Below, in pieces: positions 1 to 8,103 of a DNA stretch of 64,000 nt. The notes below the pieces were generated by a model, which saw only the letters and a list, made by a program, of their open reading frames with translations, was not told the origin of the DNA and did no database searches. Each line of letters opens with the position of its first letter. The first letter of the stretch is position 1. The DNA is taken from the NCBI RefSeq assembly GCF_001895145.1, contig NZ_BDIR01000002.1, forward strand, positions 124,001-188,000, given 5' to 3'. The position numbers and the translations under genes were made by a program. Source of the stretch: Arcobacter sp. LA11 (GTDB lineage: Bacteria > Campylobacterota > Campylobacteria > Campylobacterales > Arcobacteraceae).

Positions 1-567
1 GCAGGAATTAAAGAACTTGATAAATCAAAAAAAGCTATTAAAATAAAAAAAGAAGTTGAGATTACAACTGAAGATGGGAAAAGGGTAGCCCTTAAACCCT
101 CAAACCATATTATCTATGATTTTTCAATTGATTTTGAACATCCAGTTATTGGAGAGCAAGATTTTCATTTTGATTATTCAATTGCTGAATATAAAGAAAA
201 TATAAGTAGGGCTAGAACTTTTGGGTTCTTACATGAGGTCCAATATTTACGAAGTATTGGTTTAGCACAAGGTGGTAGTATGGAAAATGCTATTGTTCTT
301 GACCAGTCAAAAGTTTTAAATCCTGAAGGCTTAAGATACGATAATGAATTTGTAAGACATAAAATTTTAGATGCAATTGGAGATATGGCTCTTCTTGGAT
401 ATACAATTGTAGGTGAATATGGTGCACATGCAGGGAGTCATCATTTAAATCATCTTCTTACAAAAAAAGTATATGAAGATGAAGCAAATTATGAGATTAT
501 TGATTTAGAAGAAGCAGATGAAGAAGCACAAGTATTTGAATTAGCATATTCAAAAGTTGAAGTATAA
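1..567 (+). CDS. lpxC: UDP-3-O-acyl-N-acetylglucosamine deacetylase LpxC (3' part, cut by window edge)
   Basis: LpxC is the zinc-dependent deacetylase that commits UDP-3-O-acyl-GlcNAc to lipid A synthesis in the cytoplasm. The reading frame is open from base 1, so about the first 110 residues of a roughly 300-residue family are missing. Visible are the FEHPVIGEQ segment, ARTFGFLHEV followed by GLAQGGSMENAIV, the zinc-binding HKILDAIGD (His and Asp ligands), and the C-terminal HAGSHHLNHLL stretch with the catalytic-region His. An internal ATG at 280 lies inside this conserved region and is not a start. The next gene follows after 9 bases, so it is probably co-transcribed. Identification is firm. 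Confidence 0.96.
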   Translation, partial: AGIKELDKSKKAIKIKKEVEITTEDGKRVALKPSNHIIYDFSIDFEHPVIGEQDFHFDYSIAEYKENISRARTFGFLHEVQYLRSIGLAQGGSMENAIVLDQSKVLNPEGLRYDNEFVRHKILDAIGDMALLGYTIVGEYGAHAGSHHLNHLLTKKVYEDEANYEIIDLEEADEEAQVFELAYSKVEV

Positions 568-576
568 AAGGTAAAA

Positions 577-1041
577 ATGATAGAAGTTTTAGTTATAAGT
601 ATTTCAAAACCTCTTTTAATTGGAATATATGAAAATAAAAAACTGATAAAAACATATAAAGATGATGGTAAAACATCTGATGTTTTACCTATTGTTTTTG
701 AAAAAATATTAAAAGAATTTAATATTAAAAGAATTTCTTATGTAAATACACCTGGTTCATATATGGCTATTAAAGTAGCTTATGTTTTTTTAAAAACAAT
801 TAGTATTACAAAAAATATAGAATTAAAAGCTTGTAGTGGATTTGAATTTAATCAAAATTCTCCAATAAAGGCCTTAGGGAAAAAATACTTTATAAATGAC
901 TCAAATGAAAAAGAAGATAACGTTAAAGTAGACTTTTTAGATAATAATACTAAAATACACGACTTTGAATTACCAAATGTTCTAGAAAATATAAATTTTT
1001 CTTCTGAAACATTACCAATATATAATTTACCTGCAGTTTAA
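577..1041 (+). CDS. TsaB-like protein (tRNA threonylcarbamoyladenosine synthesis), divergent
   Basis: A 154-residue protein with a clear Shine-Dalgarno (AAAGG) before ATG 577. The N-terminus reads like the first ASKHA strand-turn ([19 protein letters not shown]), and [19 protein letters not shown] matches the G-S-x-x-G-x-R-x-G-x-x-x-A-K-x-x pattern of TsaB/YeaZ. TsaB normally partners TsaD and TsaE in making t6A37 on tRNA. The protein is much shorter than E. coli TsaB (about 230 residues) and its second half is not recognisable, so it resembles the reduced TsaB-type protein found between lpxC and thrB in Campylobacter. Function is inferred from one motif plus position. It sits 9 bases after lpxC and 11 before thrB. 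Confidence 0.65.
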   Translation: MIEVLVISISKPLLIGIYENKKLIKTYKDDGKTSDVLPIVFEKILKEFNIKRISYVNTPGSYMAIKVAYVFLKTISITKNIELKACSGFEFNQNSPIKALGKKYFINDSNEKEDNVKVDFLDNNTKIHDFELPNVLENINFSSETLPIYNLPAV

Positions 1042-1052
1042 AAGGAAAAAAG

Positions 1053-1934
1053 TTGAAAATAAGCGTTCCCGCTACTAGTGCGAATTTAGGTCCTGGATTT
1101 GATACATTAGGATTAGCTATATCATTACATAATCAAGTTATTATTAAACCATCAAAATTTCATAGTGTATCATTACGAGGTGAGGGTTCAAATAACCCAG
1201 TATTAAAAGACAATAATATGTTTATTGCAATATTTAACGATTTTTATCATAATTTATCACATAAAAAAAGACATTTTAGATTTGAATTTAGTAATGAAAT
1301 TCCTCTTTCACGTGGACTTGGAAGTTCTTCTGCTGTAATTGTTTCAGCAATTGCTAGTGCTTATGCAATTGAAGGAATAAAATTAGAAAAAGAAAAGTTA
1401 TTAAATTTAGCACTTGCATATGAGAATCATCCAGATAATATTACGCCTGCTGTTATGGGTGGATTTAATGTTGCAACAGTACAAGATAATGAAGTGAAAT
1501 ATATAAAAAAGAATATGCCAAATAACTTAAAATCAATTGTAGTTATTCCTAATAGACCTATGTCTACGCAATTATCGCGAAAATCACTTCCTTATAAATA
1601 TTCAAAAGAAGATACAATATTTAATATTTCTCATTCTTCTTTACTTACAGCAGCATTTATTAGTCAAGATTGGGAGATGCTAAGAACTGCATCTTTGGAT
1701 AAAATCCATCAAAAATATAGAATGAAACAGATGCCAGAATTATTTGATGTTCAAAAAACATCTCTTAAAAATGGTTCTTTAATGAGTACATTATCTGGTT
1801 CAGGTTCAACACTATTCTCATTATGTTATAAAGAAGACGCACAAAGATTAGAACGTGAGTTAAAGAAAAAGTTTCCTCATTTTAAAGTTCTATCATGTAA
1901 CTTTGACAATGATGGCGTAAGAGTAGAAGATTAA
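1053..1934 (+). CDS. thrB: Homoserine kinase ThrB
   Basis: A GHMP-family kinase that phosphorylates L-homoserine to O-phosphohomoserine, the substrate of threonine synthase (thrC, at 28522-30000). It starts at TTG 1053 with AAAGGAAAAAAG in front. The N-terminal [18 protein letters not shown] is the family signature, and the ATP-binding loop [12 protein letters not shown] lies at about residues 85-98. A C-terminal [11 protein letters not shown] matches GHMP motif 3. Length 293 is normal. It lies between a TsaB-like gene and ylxR, the Campylobacter arrangement. Confidence 0.95.
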   Translation: MKISVPATSANLGPGFDTLGLAISLHNQVIIKPSKFHSVSLRGEGSNNPVLKDNNMFIAIFNDFYHNLSHKKRHFRFEFSNEIPLSRGLGSSSAVIVSAIASAYAIEGIKLEKEKLLNLALAYENHPDNITPAVMGGFNVATVQDNEVKYIKKNMPNNLKSIVVIPNRPMSTQLSRKSLPYKYSKEDTIFNISHSSLLTAAFISQDWEMLRTASLDKIHQKYRMKQMPELFDVQKTSLKNGSLMSTLSGSGSTLFSLCYKEDAQRLERELKKKFPHFKVLSCNFDNDGVRVED

Positions 1935-1968
1935 AAACTATACAATTAAGTAAAAATTAGGTATAATA

Positions 1969-2247
1969 TTGGCTATTTTGAAAAAACCTATTCGAACATG
2001 TATCATTTGTAGGAATAAATTTCATCAAAATGATATGCTTCGTTTGAAGTGTGAAGATAAAAAACTTGTACCATTTGATAGTAATGGCAGAAGTTTTTAT
2101 ATCTGTAATGATTGTGTTTCAATACTAGAACATTCGCAAAACAATCAAAAAGAATACAAAAAACTAGAAAAAGCACTTTTTAGAGAGTGTAGAAATAAAG
2201 ACGACTATATAGGACAACTTAAGGAGATATTAACGCATGTCAGATAA
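1969..2247 (+). CDS. ylxR: YlxR family RNA-binding protein (DUF448)
   Basis: A 92-residue basic protein with the YlxR signature: RTCIICRNKF near the N-terminus and GRSFYICNDC at about residues 43-52, giving two Cys pairs. YlxR proteins are small nucleoid/RNA-associated proteins encoded next to nusA/infB; the B. subtilis member has been linked to RNase P. Its TTG start at 1969 has AGG about 7 bases upstream; a second in-frame TTG at 1978 is the alternative. The 3' end overlaps infB by 11 bases, implying translational coupling. The role here is inferred from family and position. Confidence 0.85.
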   Translation: MAILKKPIRTCIICRNKFHQNDMLRLKCEDKKLVPFDSNGRSFYICNDCVSILEHSQNNQKEYKKLEKALFRECRNKDDYIGQLKEILTHVR

Positions 2248-4924
2248 CGTAAGAGTATATGAAATTGCTGAAGAGGCAGGGGCTAGTAGTAATGAAGTAA
2301 TTACTAAAGCTAAAGATTTAGGGATTGAGCTTAAATCACCTCAAAGTGCAGTTTCATTTGAAGATGCAGAAGAAATTGCTAATTATATAATGACTGGTAA
2401 AAGTAAAAAACTTCCATCTAAACCAGTACCAAAAATAAAAAAAGCAACACCAAAAAAAGTAGAAGAAAAAACTGCACCTAAAGAAGAAATAAAAGAAGAA
2501 GTTAAACCTGTTCAAAAAGAAGAGGTAAAACCTGTTCAAGAAGTAAAAAAAGTAGAAGAACCTAAAGCTGAAGAGAAACCTGCAGTAAAAGAAGAACCTA
2601 AAGCTGAAGAAAAAAGCGTTAAGAGTATAACTCCTACTAAGATTATTCCTAAAAGAAGAGGTCTTAAAATTATTAAGAAGAAGAAACCAAAAGAGGTTCC
2701 TACTCCTGTGTCAAATGACACATCAATTGATACACAGCCTAAAAAAGCAATGAAATCATTGAGTGAGATTTTAGGTGGAAATGATTTATCTGATACTGCT
2801 AAAAAAGCAAATAAAGAAAATGCTCCTACTAGTAAAAAGAAAGACAAGAAAAAGAGTGTTGCAAAATCACATGATCATGGAAAAGTAATAGAACTAGATA
2901 GAGGAAGAAATGATTTCTCAAATACAAAAGTAATCAAAAATGATGATTCAAATGAGTCTTTATTAGGTGAAGAAGTATTTTTATTAGATATGGATATTAC
3001 TGATAAATCAAAATTATTAGATGAACCAAAACCTCAAAATAATGATAAAAAACAATCAAGAAGTTCTAGACCTGCTGCCTTTGGAAATAGACCACAAGGT
3101 TTAAAAAGAGGTAAAAGAAAGAAAAGAGTTAAAAGAATTGAAGAAACTGTAGAAATTACAGAAGTAACAATTCCTGAAGACGTAAGAGTATATGAATTTG
3201 CAGAGGCTTGTGGAAAATCAGCTTCTGAAGTAATCACTGTACTATTTGGTCTTGGTATGATGGTAACTAAAAATGATTTCCTTAAACAAGATGAATTAGA
3301 AATTCTTGGTGAAGAATTTGAAATTGAAGTTACAGTAAAAGATGCTTTAGAAGAAGTTAATTATGTAGAAGAATACCAAGATGAAGAAATTGACGATTCT
3401 AATTTTGTAACAAGACCTCCTGTTGTTACAATTATGGGACATGTTGATCATGGTAAAACTTCATTATTAGATAAAATCAGATCTTCTAAAATTGCATCTG
3501 GTGAAGCTGGTGGAATTACTCAACATATTTCATCTTATACAATTACAAAAAATGGTGAAAAAATTACATTTGTAGATACTCCTGGACATGCTGCCTTCTC
3601 TGCTATGAGATCAAGAGGTGCTAGTGTAACTGATGTTATTATTATAGTTGTTGCTGCTGATGATGGTGTTAAGCCTCAAACAGAAGAAGTAATTTCTCAT
3701 GCGAAAGCATCTGGTTGTCCAATTATTGTTGCTGTTAACAAAATAGATAAAGAGACTGCAAACATGGATATGGTTAAGGCTCAAATGGCTGAGAGAGAAA
3801 TGACTCCAGTTGATTGGGGTGGAGATATTGAGTTTATTGGTGTTTCTGCATTAACAGGTGAAGGTATTGATGATTTATTAGAAAATATTTTACTTCAATC
3901 TGAAATTTTAGAGCTTCAAGCAGATCCTACTGCAAAGGCAAAAGCGACTGTTGTTGAGTCTTCTTTAGAAAAAGGAAGAGGACCAGTTGCAACTGTTATT
4001 GTTCAAAATGGTACTTTAAAAGTTGGTGATAATATTGTATGTGATACTACGTATGGTAGAGTAAAAGCAATTACAAATGATATGGGTAAACCAATCAAAG
4101 AATTAGGACTTTCTGAAACTGGTAATGTTTTAGGTTTAAATGAAGTTCCTACTTCAGGTTCGTTCTTAGTTGCACAAGATTCTGATAAAGAAGCTAGAGA
4201 AATTGCAAATACAAGAGCAGAACATGCAAGAGCTAAAGAGCTTTCTAAATCTACTAAAGTTTCTCTTGAAGAGATGAGTGGATTAATTGCAGAAGGTAAA
4301 ATCAAAGCACTTCCAGTAATTATTAAAACTGATGTAGGTGGTTCTTTAGAAGCTATTAAAGGTTCATTAGAAAAAATCCAAAATGAAGAAGTAAAAGTAA
4401 AAGTAATTCACGCTGGTGTTGGTGGAATTACTGAATCTGATTTAGTTCTTGCTGGTGCATCTGAGGGATGTATTATCTTAGGATTTAATGTAAGACCTAC
4501 TGGTTCTGTTAAACAAAAAGCAAAAGCTGATGGAATAGCTATTAATACATATACAATTATTTATGATTTAATTGATGATGTTAAAGATGCTCTTTCTGGT
4601 ATGATGAGTGCAGTTATTAGAGAAGAGAATACTGGACAAGCTGAAGTTAGAGATACATTCGTTGTACCAAAAATTGGTACAGTTGCAGGTTGTTTAGTAA
4701 CTGATGGAAAAGTAATCAGAGGTGGACATGCAAGAATCATTAGAGAAGGTATCGTAACTTATACTGGTAAGATTTCAAGTCTTAAGAGATTTAAAGATGA
4801 TGTTAAAGAAGTTGCAAACGGTTATGAATGTGGTATTATGTTTGATAAATTTAATGATATTAAAGTTGGTGATTTCATTGAAACATTTATTCAGATTGAA
4901 GAAAAAGTTCATATCGACGATTAA
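2237..4924 (+). CDS. infB: Translation initiation factor IF-2
   Basis: IF-2 is the GTPase that delivers fMet-tRNA to the 30S subunit and drives 50S joining. An IF2_N domain lies at about residues 1-55, followed by a long Lys/Glu/Pro-rich linker (about 57-300) with EEVKPVQ and EEPKAEEK repeats. A second IF2_N-like domain lies at about 310-360, then the GTPase: GHVDHGKT at 401-408, DTPGH from 447, NKID at 501-504. C-terminal beta-barrel and fMet-binding domains follow. Length 895 is typical. AAGGAG lies 12 bases before ATG 2237, a slightly long spacing, and ylxR ends inside its start. Confidence 0.98.
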   Translation: MSDNVRVYEIAEEAGASSNEVITKAKDLGIELKSPQSAVSFEDAEEIANYIMTGKSKKLPSKPVPKIKKATPKKVEEKTAPKEEIKEEVKPVQKEEVKPVQEVKKVEEPKAEEKPAVKEEPKAEEKSVKSITPTKIIPKRRGLKIIKKKKPKEVPTPVSNDTSIDTQPKKAMKSLSEILGGNDLSDTAKKANKENAPTSKKKDKKKSVAKSHDHGKVIELDRGRNDFSNTKVIKNDDSNESLLGEEVFLLDMDITDKSKLLDEPKPQNNDKKQSRSSRPAAFGNRPQGLKRGKRKKRVKRIEETVEITEVTIPEDVRVYEFAEACGKSASEVITVLFGLGMMVTKNDFLKQDELEILGEEFEIEVTVKDALEEVNYVEEYQDEEIDDSNFVTRPPVVTIMGHVDHGKTSLLDKIRSSKIASGEAGGITQHISSYTITKNGEKITFVDTPGHAAFSAMRSRGASVTDVIIIVVAADDGVKPQTEEVISHAKASGCPIIVAVNKIDKETANMDMVKAQMAEREMTPVDWGGDIEFIGVSALTGEGIDDLLENILLQSEILELQADPTAKAKATVVESSLEKGRGPVATVIVQNGTLKVGDNIVCDTTYGRVKAITNDMGKPIKELGLSETGNVLGLNEVPTSGSFLVAQDSDKEAREIANTRAEHARAKELSKSTKVSLEEMSGLIAEGKIKALPVIIKTDVGGSLEAIKGSLEKIQNEEVKVKVIHAGVGGITESDLVLAGASEGCIILGFNVRPTGSVKQKAKADGIAINTYTIIYDLIDDVKDALSGMMSAVIREENTGQAEVRDTFVVPKIGTVAGCLVTDGKVIRGGHARIIREGIVTYTGKISSLKRFKDDVKEVANGYECGIMFDKFNDIKVGDFIETFIQIEEKVHIDD

Positions 4925-4939
4925 TATAAAGATAAGATA

Positions 4940-5299
4940 TTGAAAAGTATAAATATACAAAGAACAGAGTCTTTATTAATGGAGTTAGTTCCTGAAGCCT
5001 TATCAACTCTTAGTGATAGTAGAATTAACTCTTTACCAATTACAGGTGTAAACTGTAAAAATGGTAAATATGATGCAACAGTATACTTTGATGGAAGTGA
5101 TTTTGAACAAAAAGAAATACCTGGAGTTATATCTGCTTTAACAAAAGCAAATGGTAGAATAAAATCATATGTTTTAAGTAGTACAGGTTGGTATAAGTGT
5201 CCTACATTTAAATTTGTTAATGACACTTCATTAGAATCTTCAAAAAATATTGAAGATTTGTTTAGACAAATTGAAAAAGATAAAAAGAGTGAATCATGA
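4940..5299 (+). CDS. rbfA: Ribosome-binding factor A
   Basis: A small KH-type 30S maturation factor of 119 residues that binds near helix 1 of 16S rRNA. The N-terminal IQRTESLLMELVPEALSTLSD and the centre DATVYFDGSDFEQKEI fit the family. It starts at TTG 4940, 15 bases after infB, and its last 4 bases overlap the rimP ATG (ATGA), so the two are translationally coupled. The order infB-rbfA-rimP is conserved in Campylobacterota, which supports the call more than sequence similarity alone. Confidence 0.88.
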   Translation: MKSINIQRTESLLMELVPEALSTLSDSRINSLPITGVNCKNGKYDATVYFDGSDFEQKEIPGVISALTKANGRIKSYVLSSTGWYKCPTFKFVNDTSLESSKNIEDLFRQIEKDKKSES

Positions 5300-5724
5300 A
5301 TTTAGAAGAATCAATTGAAATAGCAGTTCAAGGTTGTGATGCTGAGCTTTATGATATTGTTACAACAAAAGAACATGATAGAAATATTTTTAGAATTTAT
5401 GTAACAGCTCCAGATGGAATTTCACTAGATAAATGTGCAGAAATTTCTAGAATGATTTCTCCAATTTTAGATATTGAAGAACCAATGCATGGAAATTATA
5501 ATTTAGAAGTAAGTTCTCCTGGTATTGAAAGAAAATTAAAGAAACCGCAGCATTATAAAGCCTCTGTTGGTGAAAATGTTAGAGTAAAAGATTTTAATAA
5601 AGATATTGTAAAAGGAAAATTAACTTTTGCAGATGAAAATGAAATAAAAGTATCTACAGACCATGGTGAAGAAATAATAAGCTATGATGAAATATCAGCA
5701 GCTTCTACTTACTATGAGTGGTAA
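5296..5724 (+). CDS. rimP: Ribosome maturation factor RimP
   Basis: A 142-residue 30S assembly factor. The N-terminal domain carries the family motifs CAEISRMISPILD and the signature NYNLEVSSPGIERKLKKPQHY at about residues 66-86; the C-terminal Sm-like domain covers VKGKLTFADENEIKVSTDHG. It overlaps rbfA by 4 bases and is the last gene of the lpxC-to-rimP run: a strong hairpin terminator follows 20 bases after the stop. Confidence 0.94.
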   Translation: MNLEESIEIAVQGCDAELYDIVTTKEHDRNIFRIYVTAPDGISLDKCAEISRMISPILDIEEPMHGNYNLEVSSPGIERKLKKPQHYKASVGENVRVKDFNKDIVKGKLTFADENEIKVSTDHGEEIISYDEISAASTYYEW

Positions 5725-5744
5725 AATATAAAAGAATTTTAAAT

Positions 5745-5777
5745 AAAAAGGAAGTTGATTTTCAACTTCCTTTTTTT
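5745..5777 (+). terminator. Intrinsic terminator after rimP
   Basis: A perfect 9-bp stem GGAAGTTGA / TCAACTTCC (5750-5758 and 5762-5770) with loop TTT, extended by A5 on the left and T7 on the right. It closes the infB operon and separates it from ribD. Confidence 0.9.
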
Positions 5778-5809
5778 ATATCTAAAAATAAGTAAAAAAG
5801 AGAGAATAC

Positions 5810-6817
5810 GTGAAAATAGATGATAATTTTTATATGAAACTTGCTATTGATGAAGCATGGAAATATCAGTTTCTAACCTATCCTAATCCTGCTGTTGGTT
5901 GTGTAGTAGTTAAAAATGGAGAAATATTATCTATTGAAGCACATAAAGAGGCTGGTCTAGCTCATGCTGAAGTAAATGCATTAAAAGCTGCATATTTAAA
6001 AAAACATCCAAATGATGTACTTAAAACAAAAAATAATGCTTTCGATATACATGAATATCTAATAAAAAAACATAAGGGATTTTTTGAAGATTGTGAAGTA
6101 TATGTGACCTTAGAACCATGTAATCATGTAGGAAAAACCCCCTCTTGTGCAAACCTCCTAAAAGAGTTAAAACCCAAAAGAGTAATTCTAGGACATGAGG
6201 ACATAAATAAAGAAGCCTCGGGAGGCTGTGAAACACTTAAAAATGTAAATATAGAGGTTAGTACTAATTGTATGAAAAAAGAAGCCTATGACCTTTTATA
6301 TCCATTTATAAAGTGGACAAGTGGAACATTTATATTTTATAAAATGGCACAAACACTAAATGGTTCTATAGATGGACAAATATCAGGAAATCAAGCTAAA
6401 GCATATGTACATAGCCTACGAGATAAAATTGATTTGATGATTATAGGTGGAAATACAGTTAGAACTGATAAACCAACTTTAGATGCAAGATATATTGCAG
6501 GGCGGGCTCCAAATATAATGATATATTCAAAAAACAAAGTTTTTGATAATAATATACCACTATTTAAAATACCGAATAGAGAAGTGATTATAAGTGATGA
6601 CTTATTTAAACTTTTGGATTACAAGTTTGTGATGGTAGAAGGTGTTTATAATTTAATGGAAGTTTTAAAAGAGAGATTAGATTTAATTGTGTTAGTTGTG
6701 AGTCCTAAGATTAGAAAAGGGATTAATGCTTTATCTGAGATTGATATTGATTTTGAGATTGTTCATGAGAATTATATTGGGGATGAGAAGATTATTTATC
6801 TTAGACGAATAAACTAA
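5810..6817 (+). CDS. ribD: Bifunctional riboflavin biosynthesis deaminase/reductase RibD
   Basis: RibD deaminates 2,5-diamino-6-ribosylamino-pyrimidinone phosphate and then reduces the ribose side chain, two steps of riboflavin synthesis. The N-terminal cytidine-deaminase-like domain has the zinc site HAEVNAL (about residue 50) and VTLEPCNHVGKTPSC (about 100-114). The C-terminal reductase domain starts near residue 180 (MAQTLNGSIDG, IGGNTVRTDKPTL). Length 335 is normal for a complete two-domain enzyme. The start is GTG 5810 with a purine-rich AAGAGAGAA in front; an ATG at 5834 would cut into the first helix. Confidence 0.95.
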   Translation: MKIDDNFYMKLAIDEAWKYQFLTYPNPAVGCVVVKNGEILSIEAHKEAGLAHAEVNALKAAYLKKHPNDVLKTKNNAFDIHEYLIKKHKGFFEDCEVYVTLEPCNHVGKTPSCANLLKELKPKRVILGHEDINKEASGGCETLKNVNIEVSTNCMKKEAYDLLYPFIKWTSGTFIFYKMAQTLNGSIDGQISGNQAKAYVHSLRDKIDLMIIGGNTVRTDKPTLDARYIAGRAPNIMIYSKNKVFDNNIPLFKIPNREVIISDDLFKLLDYKFVMVEGVYNLMEVLKERLDLIVLVVSPKIRKGINALSEIDIDFEIVHENYIGDEKIIYLRRIN

Positions 6818-6834
6818 ATTTTATAGGAATTGAA

Positions 6835-7245
6835 ATGAGAATATTTTTTTTATTTATTGGAATAAGTTTTATTGCAATAGTATTTTTTAATGATAATATT
6901 AATAGTAGCAATCCATATGATATTAAAATAAATGATGATTATGTAAAAAAAGAACTAATCTCAAAAGATGGCAAAGTAAAAATAGTTTTAACAATAGAAG
7001 AGTATGGAGGAGCAACAGGTTCATTTAGAAATAAGCTTTATATTGCAAATATTAAAAATGATAAATTGGAGAATATAAAATTGATACTTGAAGCTGATAG
7101 TATAGTTATTAAATCTATTGAATGGACAAGTTTAAACACAGTAAATATAGAAAGTTCTGTAGGTAAAGTTTTCCATTTTTCAAATTATTGGTGGAATAAA
7201 AAGAATAAATTAACTTATTATATGAATCTATCAACAAAAAATTAA
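6835..7245 (+). CDS. Small exported or membrane-anchored protein, unknown function
   Basis: A 136-residue protein whose first 18 residues (MRIFFLFIGISFIAIVFF) form one hydrophobic segment, either an uncleaved anchor or a signal peptide. The rest is beta-rich and polar, with a DGKVKIVLTIEEYGGATGSF stretch resembling small secreted proteins with an SPDGKY-type strand, then a Trp-rich FSNYWWNKKNKL near the end. I do not recognise the family. AGGAATTGAA before ATG 6835 is a good ribosome site. It lies 17 bases after ribD and could be its last operon partner. Confidence 0.7.
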   Translation: MRIFFLFIGISFIAIVFFNDNINSSNPYDIKINDDYVKKELISKDGKVKIVLTIEEYGGATGSFRNKLYIANIKNDKLENIKLILEADSIVIKSIEWTSLNTVNIESSVGKVFHFSNYWWNKKNKLTYYMNLSTKN

Positions 7246-7501
7246 AATAATATAGCTTTGGTCAAGGTACAATTTGATTTTTTGTTTCGTTTTTTAAAAA
7301 ATGAAAGGAAAAGATTCTAAAAGTTTGTTTTTATATATAAATTTATAAAGATTAAATTTCTAAAAAAGAAGCTTTAAGATAGTTCTTTTCTCACAATGCC
7401 TTGCTTCGTTTTACTCAGCTTCGACAATACTCTCTATCGAGCAAGTTCACATCGGCTTCGTATGTTTTTTCTTAAAAAACAAATACTCCGCTTAAATAGC
7501 T
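7246..7501. other. Non-coding intergenic stretch with a compositionally odd block (about 7370-7500)
   Basis: No convincing gene lies here. The first 120 bases are ordinary AT-rich spacer. From about 7370 the sequence becomes visibly richer in G and C than its surroundings, with three copies of GCTTCG (7403-7408, 7418-7423, 7455-7460) and a perfect hairpin GTTTTTT-CTT-AAAAAAC at 7464-7480. It may be a dispersed intergenic repeat or the remnant of a lost gene; neither can be decided from one copy. Confidence 0.5.
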
Positions 7502-7528
7502 AAAAGAGTGAAACTCTTCACTCTTTTT
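7502..7528. terminator. Bidirectional terminator between the ribD-side genes and efp
   Basis: A perfect 11-bp stem AAAAGAGTGAA / TTCACTCTTTT (7502-7512 and 7517-7527) with a 4-base loop. The A-run on one side and T-run on the other let it act on both strands. It lies 6 bases beyond the efp stop. Confidence 0.85.
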
Positions 7529-7533
7529 TAATG

Positions 7534-8094
7534 CTATTTAACTTTTTCTAGATACTCACCAGTTCTCGTGTCACATTTAATAATATCACCTTCGATTAAG
7601 TGAAATGGTATTTGAACTACAGCACCACATTCAAGAGTTGCTGGTTTTTTACCACCTTGTGAATCACCTTTGAAGTTAGGTGGAGTTTCTACAATTTTCA
7701 TTTCAACAGTCATTGGTGGTTCAACAGTAATTGCTTCACCTTTAAAGAACATCATTTCAACATTCATTCCATCGATAATCCATTTTTCAGTATCACCAAC
7801 TTGATCATATGTTAAACCTATTTGATCATAAGTATCTGTATCCATAAATTGTAACATTTCACCATCGTCATATAAAAACTGCATAGTTTTTTGTTGTAAA
7901 TCTGGAATTCCAAATTTATCACCTGCGTGAAATGTTTTTTCAATAGTTTTTGCATTTAGGTAGTTTTTGATTTTACATCTTACAAATGCAGCACCTTTAC
8001 CAGGTTTAACATGTGCATAGTCTGTAATTTTATATGGAATACCATCCACTTCAATTTTCATACCTTTTTTTAAGTCACTCATTCCTAAAGCCAT
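7534..8094 (-). CDS. efp: Translation elongation factor P
   Basis: EF-P relieves ribosome stalling at polyproline. All 186 residues are present: the N-terminal KOW-like domain with [16 protein letters not shown] (the modifiable Lys lies in PGKG at about residue 34), then two OB domains ending in [17 protein letters not shown]. Lys at the tip suggests the EpmAB-type lysylation state or none; no modification gene is in the window. AAGGAG precedes ATG 8094, which lies 9 bases after serA, so both are probably one transcript. Confidence 0.97.
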   Translation of the reverse strand: MALGMSDLKKGMKIEVDGIPYKITDYAHVKPGKGAAFVRCKIKNYLNAKTIEKTFHAGDKFGIPDLQQKTMQFLYDDGEMLQFMDTDTYDQIGLTYDQVGDTEKWIIDGMNVEMMFFKGEAITVEPPMTVEMKIVETPPNFKGDSQGGKKPATLECGAVVQIPFHLIEGDIIKCDTRTGEYLEKVK

Positions 8095-8103
8095 AGGTTC
8101 TCC

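Noticed and set aside
1962-1967. Perfect TATAAT just before ylxR
   Set aside because: It touches the TTG start (1969) and overlaps the ribosome-site region, so it cannot serve that start; in an AT-rich genome chance matches are common.
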